A DNA stretch of 64,000 bases, taken from positions 744,001 through 808,000 of the forward strand of contig NZ_CP024955.1 of NCBI RefSeq assembly GCF_002804065.1. The letters are read 5' to 3'. This DNA is from Kyrpidia spormannii. Lineage in GTDB: Bacteria; Bacillota; Bacilli; Kyrpidiales; Kyrpidiaceae. The position numbers and the translations under genes are program-made. Positions within the stretch are counted from its first letter, which is position 1; each line of letters opens with the position of its first letter. Below are positions 8,981 through 18,007 of the stretch, in pieces. The notes under the pieces were generated by a model. The model had not been told where the DNA came from, did no database searches, and was given only the letters and a program-made list of their open reading frames with translations.

Positions 8981-10006
8981 ACGGGCCACGGGGATCGGTT
9001 TTTTCTCGCTGTCGGCATAGGGTTGATCGAGCAACTCCCGAAGTTCTTGGTCCCACAGTGTGCGGATCCGCGCCTGTTCCTCCTCGGTGAGGGGCGGCAC
9101 ATCCGGGGCCGCGGTAAATTCGGCGACATTGGCCTCACTGGTGAAATTCGGCAACACCGTCACCACCGAGGGCTGGGCGAGGGCGAATTGAATCGCCGCC
9201 TGGCCCAGGGTGCGGCCGGTGCCCGCGGTCAAGAACCGGAGCTTCTCCACCGCTTGCAATCCACGCCCCATCCACTCATGTTTCCGGTGATTGCGATGAT
9301 CTGATTTATCAAAGTGTTTTTCCGGGTTATATGTGCCGTCGAGCAGCCCGGATGCGTGGGGAACCCTGACGATCAAGCCGACGTGGTTCCGTTCCGCAGG
9401 CTCAAACAGGTCCAGGGAGGGCCATTGCTCCAACAGGTTGTAAATGACCTGCATGACGTGGATGGATCGGTTCTCCAGGGCGTACAACCCTTCGTTCCGC
9501 CAACCAATATCCGGCCCCAAAGCCGGCCCGTAGGCGCGGATCTTCCCTTCGTCTTTGAGACGCTCAAGGGTCTCAAAGATAATATCCTGTTGCAGTGTGG
9601 ACATGCGGGTGTTGTGCAACTGGTAAATATCGATATAATCGGTCCCAAGCCGTTTCAGGCTCTGTTCGCACGCAAAGCGGATGAATTCCGGCGTCCACTT
9701 CTGCGGAAGCTCGGACATCCCCGTTCGCTCACCCGGATTGCTGTAAATGTCATAACCGAACTTCGTGCCGATGATAATCCGATCGCGTTTCCCGGGAAAC
9801 GCTTCGGCCAGGATCGTCTCTCCCTTACCGGTGCCATAGACATCGGCGGTATCAAAAAAAGTGACCCCCGCATCGAAGGCCTGATGCAGCAGCCGCAGGG
9901 CGGTGTTTTGATCGCGGACTCCCCACCACGTGGTCGCCACCGACCACACTCCGAACCCTACTTCAGAAACCCGAATGTCCGTTCCGGGTATGGTGCGATA
10001 TTTCAT
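8978..10006 (-). CDS. Aldo/keto reductase
   Basis: 342-aa TIM-barrel NAD(P)H-dependent oxidoreductase. The catalytic tetrad is visible: Asp52 and Tyr57 in FDTADVYG, Lys82 in TKFG, His131 in QLHN. The sequence belongs to the large AKR group that reduces aldehydes and ketones; the substrate cannot be told. SD GAGGAGGGGG precedes the ATG. A possible minus-strand -10 (TGGTAAAAT) lies near 10060. Monocistronic, convergent with the OsmC gene. Confidence 0.88.
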   Translation of the reverse strand: MKYRTIPGTDIRVSEVGFGVWSVATTWWGVRDQNTALRLLHQAFDAGVTFFDTADVYGTGKGETILAEAFPGKRDRIIIGTKFGYDIYSNPGERTGMSELPQKWTPEFIRFACEQSLKRLGTDYIDIYQLHNTRMSTLQQDIIFETLERLKDEGKIRAYGPALGPDIGWRNEGLYALENRSIHVMQVIYNLLEQWPSLDLFEPAERNHVGLIVRVPHASGLLDGTYNPEKHFDKSDHRNHRKHEWMGRGLQAVEKLRFLTAGTGRTLGQAAIQFALAQPSVVTVLPNFTSEANVAEFTAAPDVPPLTEEEQARIRTLWDQELRELLDQPYADSEKKPIPVAR

Positions 10007-10148
10007 GGTCCCCCTCCTCGCCGGTTTCAGACCGGCCCCATTTGCCTACGATTCTTATTTTACCATTCCTTTTTCTCACCATGCAGATCAAGGGTTGTGA
10101 AGGAATTGTGGACAAGACGAGTGCAGGTCAAAAGTTCAAAAATCTCAA

Positions 10149-10177
10149 GTAGGATTTTGCCTCTCTTTGTCGAATTT
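10149..10177 (+). promoter_or_regulatory. Sigma-H-type promoter of the first prkA-yhbH-spoVR operon
   Basis: GTAGGATTT, 11-base spacer, GTCGAATTT. This fits every position of the Bacillus sigma-H consensus RnAGGAwww-N11/12-RnnGAATww as I recall it. Transcription would start about 100 nt before the prkA start codon. The rest of the roughly 280-base gap between the aldo/keto reductase and prkA contains no gene. Confidence 0.6.
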
Positions 10178-10285
10178 TAGTATCACAACTACGTCACAGG
10201 GTAGCCTTAGCGCCGGTGGTGCCGGACAGGCGTCGTTGAAACCGTGTGGCGTTTTTCTATCTATTCAGCGAAGGAGAGAACGACA

Positions 10286-12181
10286 ATGGATCTCCGCTCA
10301 AAACTCGATGCTTATCGTCGCCGGGAGGAGAGTCTGGCTTGGGAGGGAACGTTTCTGGATTATTTGGACCTGGTGCGGAAAAACCCCCGCATCGCCCAGC
10401 CCGCCCATGCCCGGATCTACGAAATGATCGTGTCGGCCGGGGTGGAGATCGTGGATGGGCACAAGCGATACGCCTTTTTCTCCCGGGAGTTGTTCGGGCT
10501 GGACGAGGCGTTGGAGAGGCTGGTCGAGGAGTATTTTCATCCTGCGGCCAAAAGGCTGGATGTACGCAAAAGACTGCTCTTGCTGATGGGACCCGTCAGC
10601 GGCGGAAAGTCCACGGTGGTGGCGCTCCTGAAGCGAGGGCTCGAGGAATATACCCGAACGGATGAAGGGGCGGTCTATGGCATCGCCGGCTGCCCCATGC
10701 ACGAAGAACCGCTGCACCTCATTCCCGGCCCGCTCCGGCGGGAGGTGGAAGAGGAGCTCGGGGTGTTTATCGAAGGTGACCTGTGTCCTCAATGTCAATT
10801 GCGGTTGGAGAACGAATACGGCGGCCGCATTGAAGATGTGCGAGTGGAGCGGGTGGTGTTTTCGGAGAATCGCCGGGTGGGGATCGGGACGTTCAGTCCC
10901 TCGGATCCCAAGAGCCAGGATATCGCCGATCTGACGGGGAGCATTGATTTTTCCACCATCGCCGAATACGGGTCGGAGTCGGATCCCAGGGCTTACCGAT
11001 TTGACGGGGAGCTCAACAAGGCCAACCGCGGAATTATGGAATTCCAGGAGATGCTGAAAAGTGACGAGAAATTCCTGTGGAACCTGCTGAGCCTCACCCA
11101 AGAAGGGAATTTTAAAGCGGGACGGTTCGCCCTGATCTCCGCAGATGAGTTGATCGTGGCGCATACGAACGAAACGGAGTACCGGGCTTTCATCAGCAAT
11201 AAGAAAAATGAAGCTCTGCATTCTCGAATGATCGTTATGCCCATTCCTTACAACCTCAAGGTCAGCGAGGAGGAAAAGATTTATCAAAAGCTGATCGGGC
11301 AAAGTGAGTTGCGCCACATTCATCTCGCCCCCTATGCCTTGCGAACGGCGGCCATGTTCACGGTGATGACCCGATTGCGGGAGTCGAAGCGGGCGGGGAT
11401 GGATCTCGTAAAAAAGATGCGCCTGTACGACGGCGAGGCGGTGGAGGGGGTTCAAGACAAAGACGTGGCCGAACTCCGGGCTGAAGCGCCGGACGAGGGG
11501 ATGTTCGGGGTCGACCCGCGCTACGTGATGAATCGCATCTCCAGTGCCCTGATCCGTTCTGACGCTCCGTGTCTCGGGCCGCTCGACATTCTCAAGTCCC
11601 TGAAAGATGGCTTTGACCAGCACCCTTCGATCACGCCGGAAGAACGAGAGCGACTCACCAATCTCATCGCCCTGGCGAGACGGGAGTACGACGAAATCGC
11701 CAAGCGGGAAGTCCAGCGGGCCTTTGTGTATTCTTTCGAGGAATCCGCCCGGACATTACTGGAGAATTATCTGGACAACGTGGAGGCGTTTTGTAGCTGG
11801 CAGAAGATTCGTGATCCTATAACCGGGGAAGAGATGGACCCCGATGAAAAGCTGATGCGTTCCATCGAAGAGCAAATCGGCGTCACCGAGAACGCGAAAA
11901 AATCTTTCCGCGAGGAGATTCTCATTCGCCTATCGATGTACGCCCGCAAGGGTAAGCGCTTCGAGTATACGTCACACCCCGCGTTGAAGGAGGCCATCGA
12001 GAAAAAGCTGTTCGCTGATTTGAAGGATGTCATTAAAATCACCACGTCGACGAAGACGCCAGACGAAGAACAACTGAAGCGGATCAACGATGTCGGCCGT
12101 CGATTGATCGAGCACCACGGATACTGTTCAGTGTGCGCGAACGAATTGTTGCAATACACAGGCAGTTTGCTCAATCGCTGA
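10286..12181 (+). CDS. prkA: PrkA-family serine protein kinase, copy 1
   Basis: 631-aa AAA+ fused to a PrkA C-terminal domain; homologues act as Ser/Thr kinases or ATPases/proteases in sporulation and stress (in B. subtilis PrkA is a sporulation protein). Walker A GPVSGGKST is at 102-110, the AAA core follows with GTFSPSDPKSQDIADLTGS and NRGIMEFQEM. Cysteine motifs CPMHE (136), CPQC (167-170) and CSVC (614-617) suggest metal sites. Length equals the B. subtilis protein. ATG follows SD AAGGAGAG. First gene of a triad with yhbH and spoVR. A second, full-length paralogue lies 15 kb downstream. Confidence 0.93.
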   Translation: MDLRSKLDAYRRREESLAWEGTFLDYLDLVRKNPRIAQPAHARIYEMIVSAGVEIVDGHKRYAFFSRELFGLDEALERLVEEYFHPAAKRLDVRKRLLLLMGPVSGGKSTVVALLKRGLEEYTRTDEGAVYGIAGCPMHEEPLHLIPGPLRREVEEELGVFIEGDLCPQCQLRLENEYGGRIEDVRVERVVFSENRRVGIGTFSPSDPKSQDIADLTGSIDFSTIAEYGSESDPRAYRFDGELNKANRGIMEFQEMLKSDEKFLWNLLSLTQEGNFKAGRFALISADELIVAHTNETEYRAFISNKKNEALHSRMIVMPIPYNLKVSEEEKIYQKLIGQSELRHIHLAPYALRTAAMFTVMTRLRESKRAGMDLVKKMRLYDGEAVEGVQDKDVAELRAEAPDEGMFGVDPRYVMNRISSALIRSDAPCLGPLDILKSLKDGFDQHPSITPEERERLTNLIALARREYDEIAKREVQRAFVYSFEESARTLLENYLDNVEAFCSWQKIRDPITGEEMDPDEKLMRSIEEQIGVTENAKKSFREEILIRLSMYARKGKRFEYTSHPALKEAIEKKLFADLKDVIKITTSTKTPDEEQLKRINDVGRRLIEHHGYCSVCANELLQYTGSLLNR

Positions 12182-12197
12182 GCCACGGAGGGAGGGA

Positions 12198-13349
12198 ATG
12201 AGGATGGGGCGTACGCCGTTTTCTCTCACCCACGATGACTGGAGCTTGCACCGAAAAGGCCAGATCGACCAGGAGCGGCATCGGGAGAAGGTACGCCGGG
12301 CGATCCGGGAGCGCTTAGCGGATCTCGTCACCGAGGAGAGCATCGTCCTGTCCCGGGGCGGAACCGTTTTTCGGGTGCCGATTCGCTCCCTGGAAGAATA
12401 CCGCTTTCGATATCAGTGGGATAAGGGGCCTCGGGTGGGCCAAGGGCAAGGGGGGACCAAGCCCGGAGACGTGATCGGTCGCATGCCGGGCGCCAGGGGC
12501 CAAGGGGCGGGTCAAGCCGGCGACGCACCGGGGGTGGATTATTACGAGACCGAAGTGAGTCTCGAAGAGCTGGAAAATATCTTGTTCGAGTCCTGGGAGC
12601 TCCCGAATCGCAGGCCGAAAGACCGCCGGGACATGGAGGTGGACCACATTGAGTTCACCGATATCCGCAAACAAGGAATGATGGCAAACCTCGACAAGAA
12701 GCGAACGATCCTGGAGGCGATGCGCCGCAATGCCCGGGAGGGCCGGGGAGCGATCATCGACCTGCAGCCGGACGATCTTCGCTTCAAGACCTGGGACGAA
12801 GTGAAAAAGCCGGAGACCGCCGCCGTGGTCATCGCCATGATGGACACGTCCGGCTCCATGGGGACTTTTGAAAAATATGTTGCCCGTTCGTTTTATTTCT
12901 GGATGGTCCGATTTCTTCGGCGCAACTACCGGAAAGTGGAGATCGCTTTTATCGCCCATCACGTCGAAGCGAAGGAAGTCAGCGAAGAGGAATTTTTCAA
13001 CAAAGGGGAAAGCGGGGGGACCCGGTGTTCCTCCGCCTATGAACTCGCCTTGGAGCTGGTGGAGCGGCGCTACCCGCCGGCGAGCCACAACATCTACCCG
13101 TTTCATTTCACCGACGGGGATAACCTCGGCTCCGACAATCCCCGCACGGTGGAGCTGGCCGAGCGACTGCTTGAGTATTCCAGCGCCATGGGGTATGCCG
13201 AAGTGATCTCCCATGGACGGGAGAGTCGGCTTATGGAAGAATTTCGCCGGATCCAGGCTCCCCATCTCCGCCTCTCTGCGATCCGGGATCGGGAGGACGT
13301 ATACAGAGCCTTGGCCAGTTTCTTCGCTCCGAGTCGGGATGTGTCGTGA
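12198..13349 (+). CDS. yhbH: YhbH/YeaH-family VWA-domain protein (DUF444), copy 1
   Basis: 383 aa. DUF444 proteins are genetic partners of PrkA across bacteria; in Bacillus yhbH is a sporulation gene. An N-terminal helical part (WSLHRKG, RHREKVR) is followed by a Gly-rich linker (about 80-112) and a von Willebrand A domain with the MIDAS motif DTSGSMG (216-222), a conserved HHVEAKEV, a GGTRCSSAY segment and FTDGDN. An ATG two codons in (12204) has better SD spacing and may be the true start. The stop overlaps a GTG of the next frame. Confidence 0.9.
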   Translation: MRMGRTPFSLTHDDWSLHRKGQIDQERHREKVRRAIRERLADLVTEESIVLSRGGTVFRVPIRSLEEYRFRYQWDKGPRVGQGQGGTKPGDVIGRMPGARGQGAGQAGDAPGVDYYETEVSLEELENILFESWELPNRRPKDRRDMEVDHIEFTDIRKQGMMANLDKKRTILEAMRRNAREGRGAIIDLQPDDLRFKTWDEVKKPETAAVVIAMMDTSGSMGTFEKYVARSFYFWMVRFLRRNYRKVEIAFIAHHVEAKEVSEEEFFNKGESGGTRCSSAYELALELVERRYPPASHNIYPFHFTDGDNLGSDNPRTVELAERLLEYSSAMGYAEVISHGRESRLMEEFRRIQAPHLRLSAIRDREDVYRALASFFAPSRDVS

Positions 13350-13420
13350 ACATCGACCGAGTCGAGGATCGGGGATATCACCAGGGGAGGACGAATCCGC
13401 CGGAAACAGGGGGGGTTAAC

Positions 13421-14725
13421 GTGCCACGTGGGGATTTGGATCGTTTGGAGGAAGTAATCGAGCGCATGACTGATATCGCCGAATCTTTTGGACTCCGTCC
13501 GTTTCCGATGCGCTATGAGATCTGCCCGGCTGACGTCGTCTATGCCGTTGGCGCCTACGGGATGCCCACCCGATTTGCTCATTGGAGTTTTGGCAAAGCT
13601 TTCGAGCGGATGAAACTGCAGTATGACACGGGGCTCAGCAAGATCTATGAACTGGTGATCAATGGTGATCCTTGTTATGCCTTTTTATTGGATACCAATA
13701 CTCTCCTTCAGAATAAGCTGATCGTGGCCCACGTTCTCGCCCACTCCGATTTCTTTCGCAATAATGTCCACTTTTCCACCACGCCCCGGGACATGGTGGA
13801 ACGGATGTCGGTTTATGCGGAGCGGATTCGACGTTATGAAATGGTTCATGGGGAAGACACCGTGGAAGCGTTTTTGGACGATGCTTTGGTGGTGGCGGAG
13901 CATACGCCTCCGCCCTCCCCGGTGGGGCCCGGTCGGCCACCCCGGGAAGCCGAGGAGGGGAGGGAAGGGGGGCGCGCCAAACGAGACAGACTGCGGGAAG
14001 ACATCCCCGCTTATCTCATCGAGTACAGCCCCGAACTCGAAGATTGGCAGCGGGATATTCTCGCTGCTCTCCGGGAGGAAATGCGGTATTTCTGGCCGCA
14101 GCTCGAGACGAAGATTATGAATGAAGGATGGGCCACCTACTGGCATTTGCGGATCATGCGGGAGATGGATCTTCCTCCGGACGAGGCCTTGGAATTCGCC
14201 CGGATGCACAGCCAGGTGACGCAGCCCGGGGGCTATTCCATCAATCCGTATCGCCTGGGGTTGGCCATTTATGAAGCTCAGGGGGAAGACCTGGAGCGGC
14301 TGTTCGAGATTCGGGAAGGGGAGACAGACGTTTCCTTTCTGCGAAATTATTTGACCGAGTCATTGGTTGAAGAACAGGATCTCTACCTGTGGGAGGCGGC
14401 CCGGGGGGAGCTCCGGGTGATGGAGAAAGACTGGCGGCGGGTCCGGGACGCTTTAGTGGCCGAACGGGTGCACGGGGGGCTCCCGACGTTAGAAGTAGCC
14501 GGGGAGTCGCCCCGGGGGGAGTTGGTGTTGCACCATCGCTACGAGGGTGTGCCCCTAGACCTGAAACACCTCAAAAAAGCGCTGATGGCCGTGCGGCGGC
14601 TGTGGGGGACCACCGTTCATCTCGACACAGTGGTCGACGAGCGTCCGGTGCGGTTTACCGCTGCAGTCGACGGAGTCCGGTCGGAACCGATATACGCAGG
14701 AGGCGTCGGGCCGTCCGGGTCCTGA
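13421..14725 (+). CDS. spoVR: SpoVR-family protein, copy 1
   Basis: SpoVR proteins are needed for normal spore cortex formation in B. subtilis; the biochemical activity is unknown. This 434-aa copy has the family blocks PFPMRYEI, GAYGMPTRFAHWSFGKAF, DTNTLLQNKLIVAHVLAHSDFF, WPQLETKIMNEGWATYWH and FLRNYLTE. The GTG chosen follows a G-rich SD and matches the start of copy 2 in alignment; a longer reading from a GTG overlapping the yhbH stop (13346) adds 25 residues unlike the family. The linker at about 185-215 is some 35 residues shorter than in copy 2 and is rich in Pro, Glu and Arg. Confidence 0.9.
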   Translation: MPRGDLDRLEEVIERMTDIAESFGLRPFPMRYEICPADVVYAVGAYGMPTRFAHWSFGKAFERMKLQYDTGLSKIYELVINGDPCYAFLLDTNTLLQNKLIVAHVLAHSDFFRNNVHFSTTPRDMVERMSVYAERIRRYEMVHGEDTVEAFLDDALVVAEHTPPPSPVGPGRPPREAEEGREGGRAKRDRLREDIPAYLIEYSPELEDWQRDILAALREEMRYFWPQLETKIMNEGWATYWHLRIMREMDLPPDEALEFARMHSQVTQPGGYSINPYRLGLAIYEAQGEDLERLFEIREGETDVSFLRNYLTESLVEEQDLYLWEAARGELRVMEKDWRRVRDALVAERVHGGLPTLEVAGESPRGELVLHHRYEGVPLDLKHLKKALMAVRRLWGTTVHLDTVVDERPVRFTAAVDGVRSEPIYAGGVGPSGS

Positions 14726-14761
14726 GGGTCGGCCGCGACGCCCATCCTTCCCCACTTTCGA

Positions 14762-15061
14762 TTACCACCCCAATCGGGCCCGGGCCGCCTCGGATAGGCG
14801 CTCCGGCGTCCAGGGAGGGTCCCAGACCACTTCCACCACTGCCTTTTCAACCCCCGGCACCCGGGCCACGGCCCGGCGTACGGCTTCGCTCAGACTGGTG
14901 TGAGCCGGACACCCCGGGGTCGTCATTGTCATGCGGATGAGGACGACCCCTTCTTCCGGCTCTTCGATTCCATAGATCAAACCGAGATCGACGACATTGA
15001 TCCCGATCTCCGGGTCCAACACCATCTTCAGAGCCTCCCGGAGGATATCCTGGTCAGTCAT
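14762..15061 (-). CDS. DUF59/MIP18-family metal-sulfur cluster assembly factor
   Basis: 99 aa of the FeS_assembly_P (DUF59) fold, related to SufT and PaaD, which help mature Fe-S proteins. The family blocks [18 protein letters not shown] and [11 protein letters not shown], with reactive Cys51, are intact. It overlaps the end of the upstream membrane-protein frame by eight bases and so is the last gene of a minus-strand operon with two DUF2249 genes. That context suggests it serves a dedicated Fe-S or haem-linked protein of this operon. Confidence 0.85.
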   Translation of the reverse strand: MTDQDILREALKMVLDPEIGINVVDLGLIYGIEEPEEGVVLIRMTMTTPGCPAHTSLSEAVRRAVARVPGVEKAVVEVVWDPPWTPERLSEAARARLGW

Positions 15062-16470
15062 TGCCGCGCATCTCCCTTCCGATCTTGCCGAGGTCGACTA
15101 CCGTCAAAAGGTGAAAGCAAAAGACCCCCAGGGCCAGGGACACAACCGTTCCTCCCGCGGCCGCCGCCCAGGACTGCATCCAGGCGATGCCCGCGGTGAG
15201 TACGATCAGTCCCACGGCAAATGCCCAAAGCACCGGCCGGGGCTGCTCGGGGGAGATCAGATCGCCGATCAACGGAACCTTTTCCTTTCCCGCCCTTTGG
15301 CTGTACCGGCGGGTCCAGATCAAAAACGGAACAATTTTGTACGCGTAGCCCATAACGGCTAAAGTCATCCAGCCGAGGAGATACAAGGCGGCCACACCGG
15401 CCCATACCTTCGGGCTTCGAATGCCAGGGGCGAGAATGAACCCGGCGGATCCGATGAGTCCGGCGGCACCCGCGACAATCACGGCGCGAAGGGTAGGCTC
15501 TATCTTTTTGCGCAGCCGTTTAGCCAGGATCTCCCGCAGGTGGAACAGGTGCAAGGCAAAGGTCGCCAACCCCGCGATGCCCCCGAGTACCGTCACGGGG
15601 GCGACATGGGTCCAGGCGCCGAGGATGATCAGCCAGATGGCGGCATGGGCGAAGCCGAAGGTCCAATCCCGCAAGCGCACCGAAAAACCGTGGGAAAGGG
15701 TGAACATCGGCAGCAGCTTAAAACTGAAACCAATAATCAAGAATGTGAAGAAACCGCCGGCGGCGAGCACGATGTGGGTGACCAGAAGGGCCTCGATCCA
15801 GTTGCGCAGCCCGGGAACGCGAGGGGCGACGATGAGCAGCCATCCTACGGTCACCGCCAGGGGTAGGTACACGTGGGCCGAGCGCACAAACCGGAACATG
15901 GCGTCGCGATTTGGTGCCTTTTTGAGCGAGGCGCTGACAATTCCTGCGTAACCGCCAATGGAGATCGTCGCGGCCGCGCCGCTCAATAACAGTCCCGGAT
16001 TCCACCAGGCGGCCATCGATGCTGCGAGCCCTGCTGTGGACACCGCGTAGAGCCAAAAGTTCCACTTTGCCGCCTGTTCCGAAGCAATGGGGATCAAAAA
16101 GGCAACACTTTCCAATTGGTACACGGCCCCCATGACGAAGGACAGCAAGGAACCCAGGGTCAACAAATGGGTTAAGGCGATCCCCGCCCCCCCCGAACAG
16201 GCCGCCCTGGAATCCCCGAAGGGACTGAATGAGGAGATCCCCGGCAAACACCGCGAAACCGACCAACCCCAGGAGCAGGTACCGCATAGGTAGAGAAAAT
16301 GCTGGAGAGTAATCCGTCACTCCCGGGGGTAACATCCCGGGTGCAGATGCCCGTCCACCCGGCGGTCTGGACGCTGTAACCCGAACCTCTGCGGGATCCC
16401 CCCGGGCGCCTGGGGACGCCGCCCGACCCGCACTGGCTTCCGTCGGCCGTTCTGGTTTGGTCGTAGACAT
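15054..16470 (-). CDS. NnrS / oxidase-subunit-I-like multispanning membrane protein, interrupted by a one-base frameshift
   Basis: A Pro/Ser-rich start is followed by about twelve hydrophobic helices. The N-terminal 92 codons (ATG with SD GGAGGAGG) end in LRGFQGGLF, and the rest continues in the next frame with [27 protein letters not shown]. Dropping one G from a run of eight (plus strand C8 at 16187-16194) joins both frames into about 471 aa. Scattered helix-embedded His residues ([37 protein letters not shown]) recall NnrS and haem-copper oxidase I relatives tied to nitric oxide or low-oxygen metabolism. The exact family is uncertain. Whether the shift is a sequencing error, slippage site or mutation is open. 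Confidence 0.6.
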
Positions 16471-16553
16471 AATGGCACCTCCTCCACTGTTCCGATTTTG
16501 GCCCAGGCGGATGGAGTACGTCCCTTACAATCGCCGACTAACAGGCCCCTCCG

Positions 16554-17027
16554 TCACTGGGCTCGATAAATCTTGACCCGGACTGTTCCACTCTCTTCCT
16601 GCTCAATATCGTAGCGATATCCTCGTTCTTCCAGTTCAGGGAGCAGGAAGGCGGGCACTCGCTCATTCCAGATTTCGAGTCCCAGTTCACCGGCTCGGCA
16701 TTCGGAATGTTGCTCTAAAAAGTTCAGGGTCCGCATCATGGGCTCCGGCGGCTCCAGCCCGCGGTTGTCGAGGCGGAAGAAGGGCCGCTCCGTCTCCTCC
16801 CGATAGAACTGCACGATAAAATGCTCTTCGCTTTCTTGGACAACCGTACTCCGATACCCTTGCCGCCCCAGAACTCGGATTAAGGGGTCGGGACGAAAAG
16901 TCGCATGCAGTTGGAATACGTCCTCCGGTTCCAGGCAGCTAACCGTTTCCATAATGCGTTCAAAGGGCTCTTGCTTCGCCCGAAGCATGTCCCGGACGTC
17001 TAAATCGACAATCCTCCTCATCATCAA
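16554..17027 (-). CDS. Tandem DUF2249 protein
   Basis: 157 aa with two DUF2249-like halves: residues 1-72 (VDLDVRDML, EPFERIMETV, HATFRPDPLIRVLGRQGY) and 82-157 (LDNRGLEPPEPMMRTLNFLE, NERVPAFLLPELEERGY). DUF2249 domains are small TusA-like alpha/beta folds often found beside NO-, nitrite- or oxygen-responsive genes; no activity is proven. Second gene of the Fnr-linked operon. SD GGAGGA precedes the ATG cluster. Confidence 0.75.
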   Translation of the reverse strand: MMMRRIVDLDVRDMLRAKQEPFERIMETVSCLEPEDVFQLHATFRPDPLIRVLGRQGYRSTVVQESEEHFIVQFYREETERPFFRLDNRGLEPPEPMMRTLNFLEQHSECRAGELGLEIWNERVPAFLLPELEERGYRYDIEQEESGTVRVKIYRAQ

Positions 17028-17111
17028 TCCTCCTCCAGCCCCGAAAAACGGGCGGTCGGGCCCTCGACGAAAGCCGCGGGGGATTCCCGAACCGCTTTGA
17101 TCCGAGTTTTC

Positions 17112-17348
17112 TCACCGCTTCCCCAGTTGCACCCTCCACTCCGTCGGGCCTTCTTCAACGTAGTTCCAGTCAAACCGATTCGTTTGTTCTGCCGAGAATT
17201 GGTAATAGAGCGGCTTGGGATCGTGATCGTTAATCAGGAGCAGTTGTTCTCCCGGTGGCAGCGCCTCCCAGACGAAAAAGATCGTCCGGTGTTTGTCCGC
17301 AGGAGCGAACCGGCGCACATCGAGCACAGCGGCGTAACGGTTTTCCAT
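17112..17348 (-). CDS. Single-domain DUF2249 protein
   Basis: 78 aa. It begins with LDVRRFAPADKHRTIF and contains PPGEQLLLINDHDPKPLYYQF, the clearest DUF2249 signature (LLINDHDPKPLYYQ). It is the first gene of the minus-strand operon and lies just behind the TGTGA-N6-TCACA site and a matching -10. SD GGGAGGGAAGAGG is strong. Function unknown; small cytosolic partner of the following membrane protein is my inference. Confidence 0.8.
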   Translation of the reverse strand: MENRYAAVLDVRRFAPADKHRTIFFVWEALPPGEQLLLINDHDPKPLYYQFSAEQTNRFDWNYVEEGPTEWRVQLGKR

Positions 17349-17384
17349 CCTCTTCCCTCCCGAAAAAATCAGGCTGATGCCTTC

Positions 17385-17390
17385 ATTATT
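17385..17390 (-). promoter_or_regulatory. -10 element of the DUF2249 operon
   Basis: AATAAT on the minus strand, 33 bases centre-to-centre from the Fnr/Crp-type palindrome. This puts the palindrome at about -41.5, the class II activator position. Confidence 0.5.
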
Positions 17391-17412
17391 CAGGTTGGCG
17401 GGGTTGCACGTC

Positions 17413-17428
17413 TGTGAGGTGCATCACA
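17413..17428. promoter_or_regulatory. Perfect Fnr/Crp-family operator TGTGA-N6-TCACA
   Basis: TGTGAGGTGCATCACA has both half-sites intact. The Bacillus Fnr site is TGTGA-N6-TCACt/a. The site lies between the divergent DUF2249 operon and the GNAT gene, about 41 bases upstream of the operon's likely transcription start and about 80 bases from the GNAT -10, so it most likely activates the DUF2249 operon under low oxygen or nitrosative stress. Confidence 0.75.
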
Positions 17429-17496
17429 GTGGCGCGAAGGCTGTCGTCTAAAGGGACCCGGCCTAGGGGAAGGGAGCGGACGGGACGTCGCGCACG

Positions 17497-17505
17497 TGGT
17501 ACAAT
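17497..17505 (+). promoter_or_regulatory. Extended -10 promoter of the GNAT gene
   Basis: TGGTACAAT, an extended -10, lies 33 bases upstream of the TTG start codon. Confidence 0.55.
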
Positions 17506-17538
17506 AAAAGAAGATCTTGGGATGGGGAAGGGATACGC

Positions 17539-17985
17539 TTGATCCAAGTGATGGTCGTGCGGGATCCGGCAGATAAAGACAAAGCCTTGGCGGTTCGCCG
17601 CAAGGTCTTTATTGAAGAGCAAGAAGTACCCGAGGACCTGGAGTTGGACGAGTGGGACGAGGATCCGCGAACGGTTCACATTGTGGTCATCGAGTCGGGC
17701 TCCCCGGTGGGGGCGGCCCGGATGATCCCTTATGGGGAGAAGACGATGAAGATCGGTCGCATGGCGGTTTTGCCCGGCCATCGACGGAGGGGGCTGGGGA
17801 GCCGGGTCATCGGCATTCTTGAAGAGATTGCCGAACGGGAAGGGCAAAGAACCATCGTTCTGGATGCCCAGGTCCATGCTCGGGGATTCTACGAAAGACT
17901 CGGGTACGAGGCCGAGGGAGAAGAGTTTATCGACGCCGGGATTCCCCATATCCGCATGAGAAAGGAACTCCGCGCGCAACGCTAG
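17539..17985 (+). CDS. GNAT-family N-acetyltransferase (YjcF/ElaA-like)
   Basis: 148 aa. The acetyl-CoA motif GHRRRGLGSRVIG follows beta strand KIGRMAVLP, and the C-terminal ARGFYERLGYEAEGEEFIDAGIPH block resembles the YjcF/ElaA subgroup. Substrate unknown. TTG start with SD GGGGAAGGG. A small zinc-ribbon gene follows 22 bases downstream, probably in the same transcript. Confidence 0.85.
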   Translation: MIQVMVVRDPADKDKALAVRRKVFIEEQEVPEDLELDEWDEDPRTVHIVVIESGSPVGAARMIPYGEKTMKIGRMAVLPGHRRRGLGSRVIGILEEIAEREGQRTIVLDAQVHARGFYERLGYEAEGEEFIDAGIPHIRMRKELRAQR

Positions 17986-18007
17986 GGCATCCAAGGGGGG
18001 GAGCGGG

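Noticed and set aside
13346-13420. SpoVR copy 1 starting at the GTG that overlaps the yhbH stop
   Set aside because: It adds 25 residues unlike any SpoVR block; the later GTG aligns with the start of copy 2 and has its own SD.
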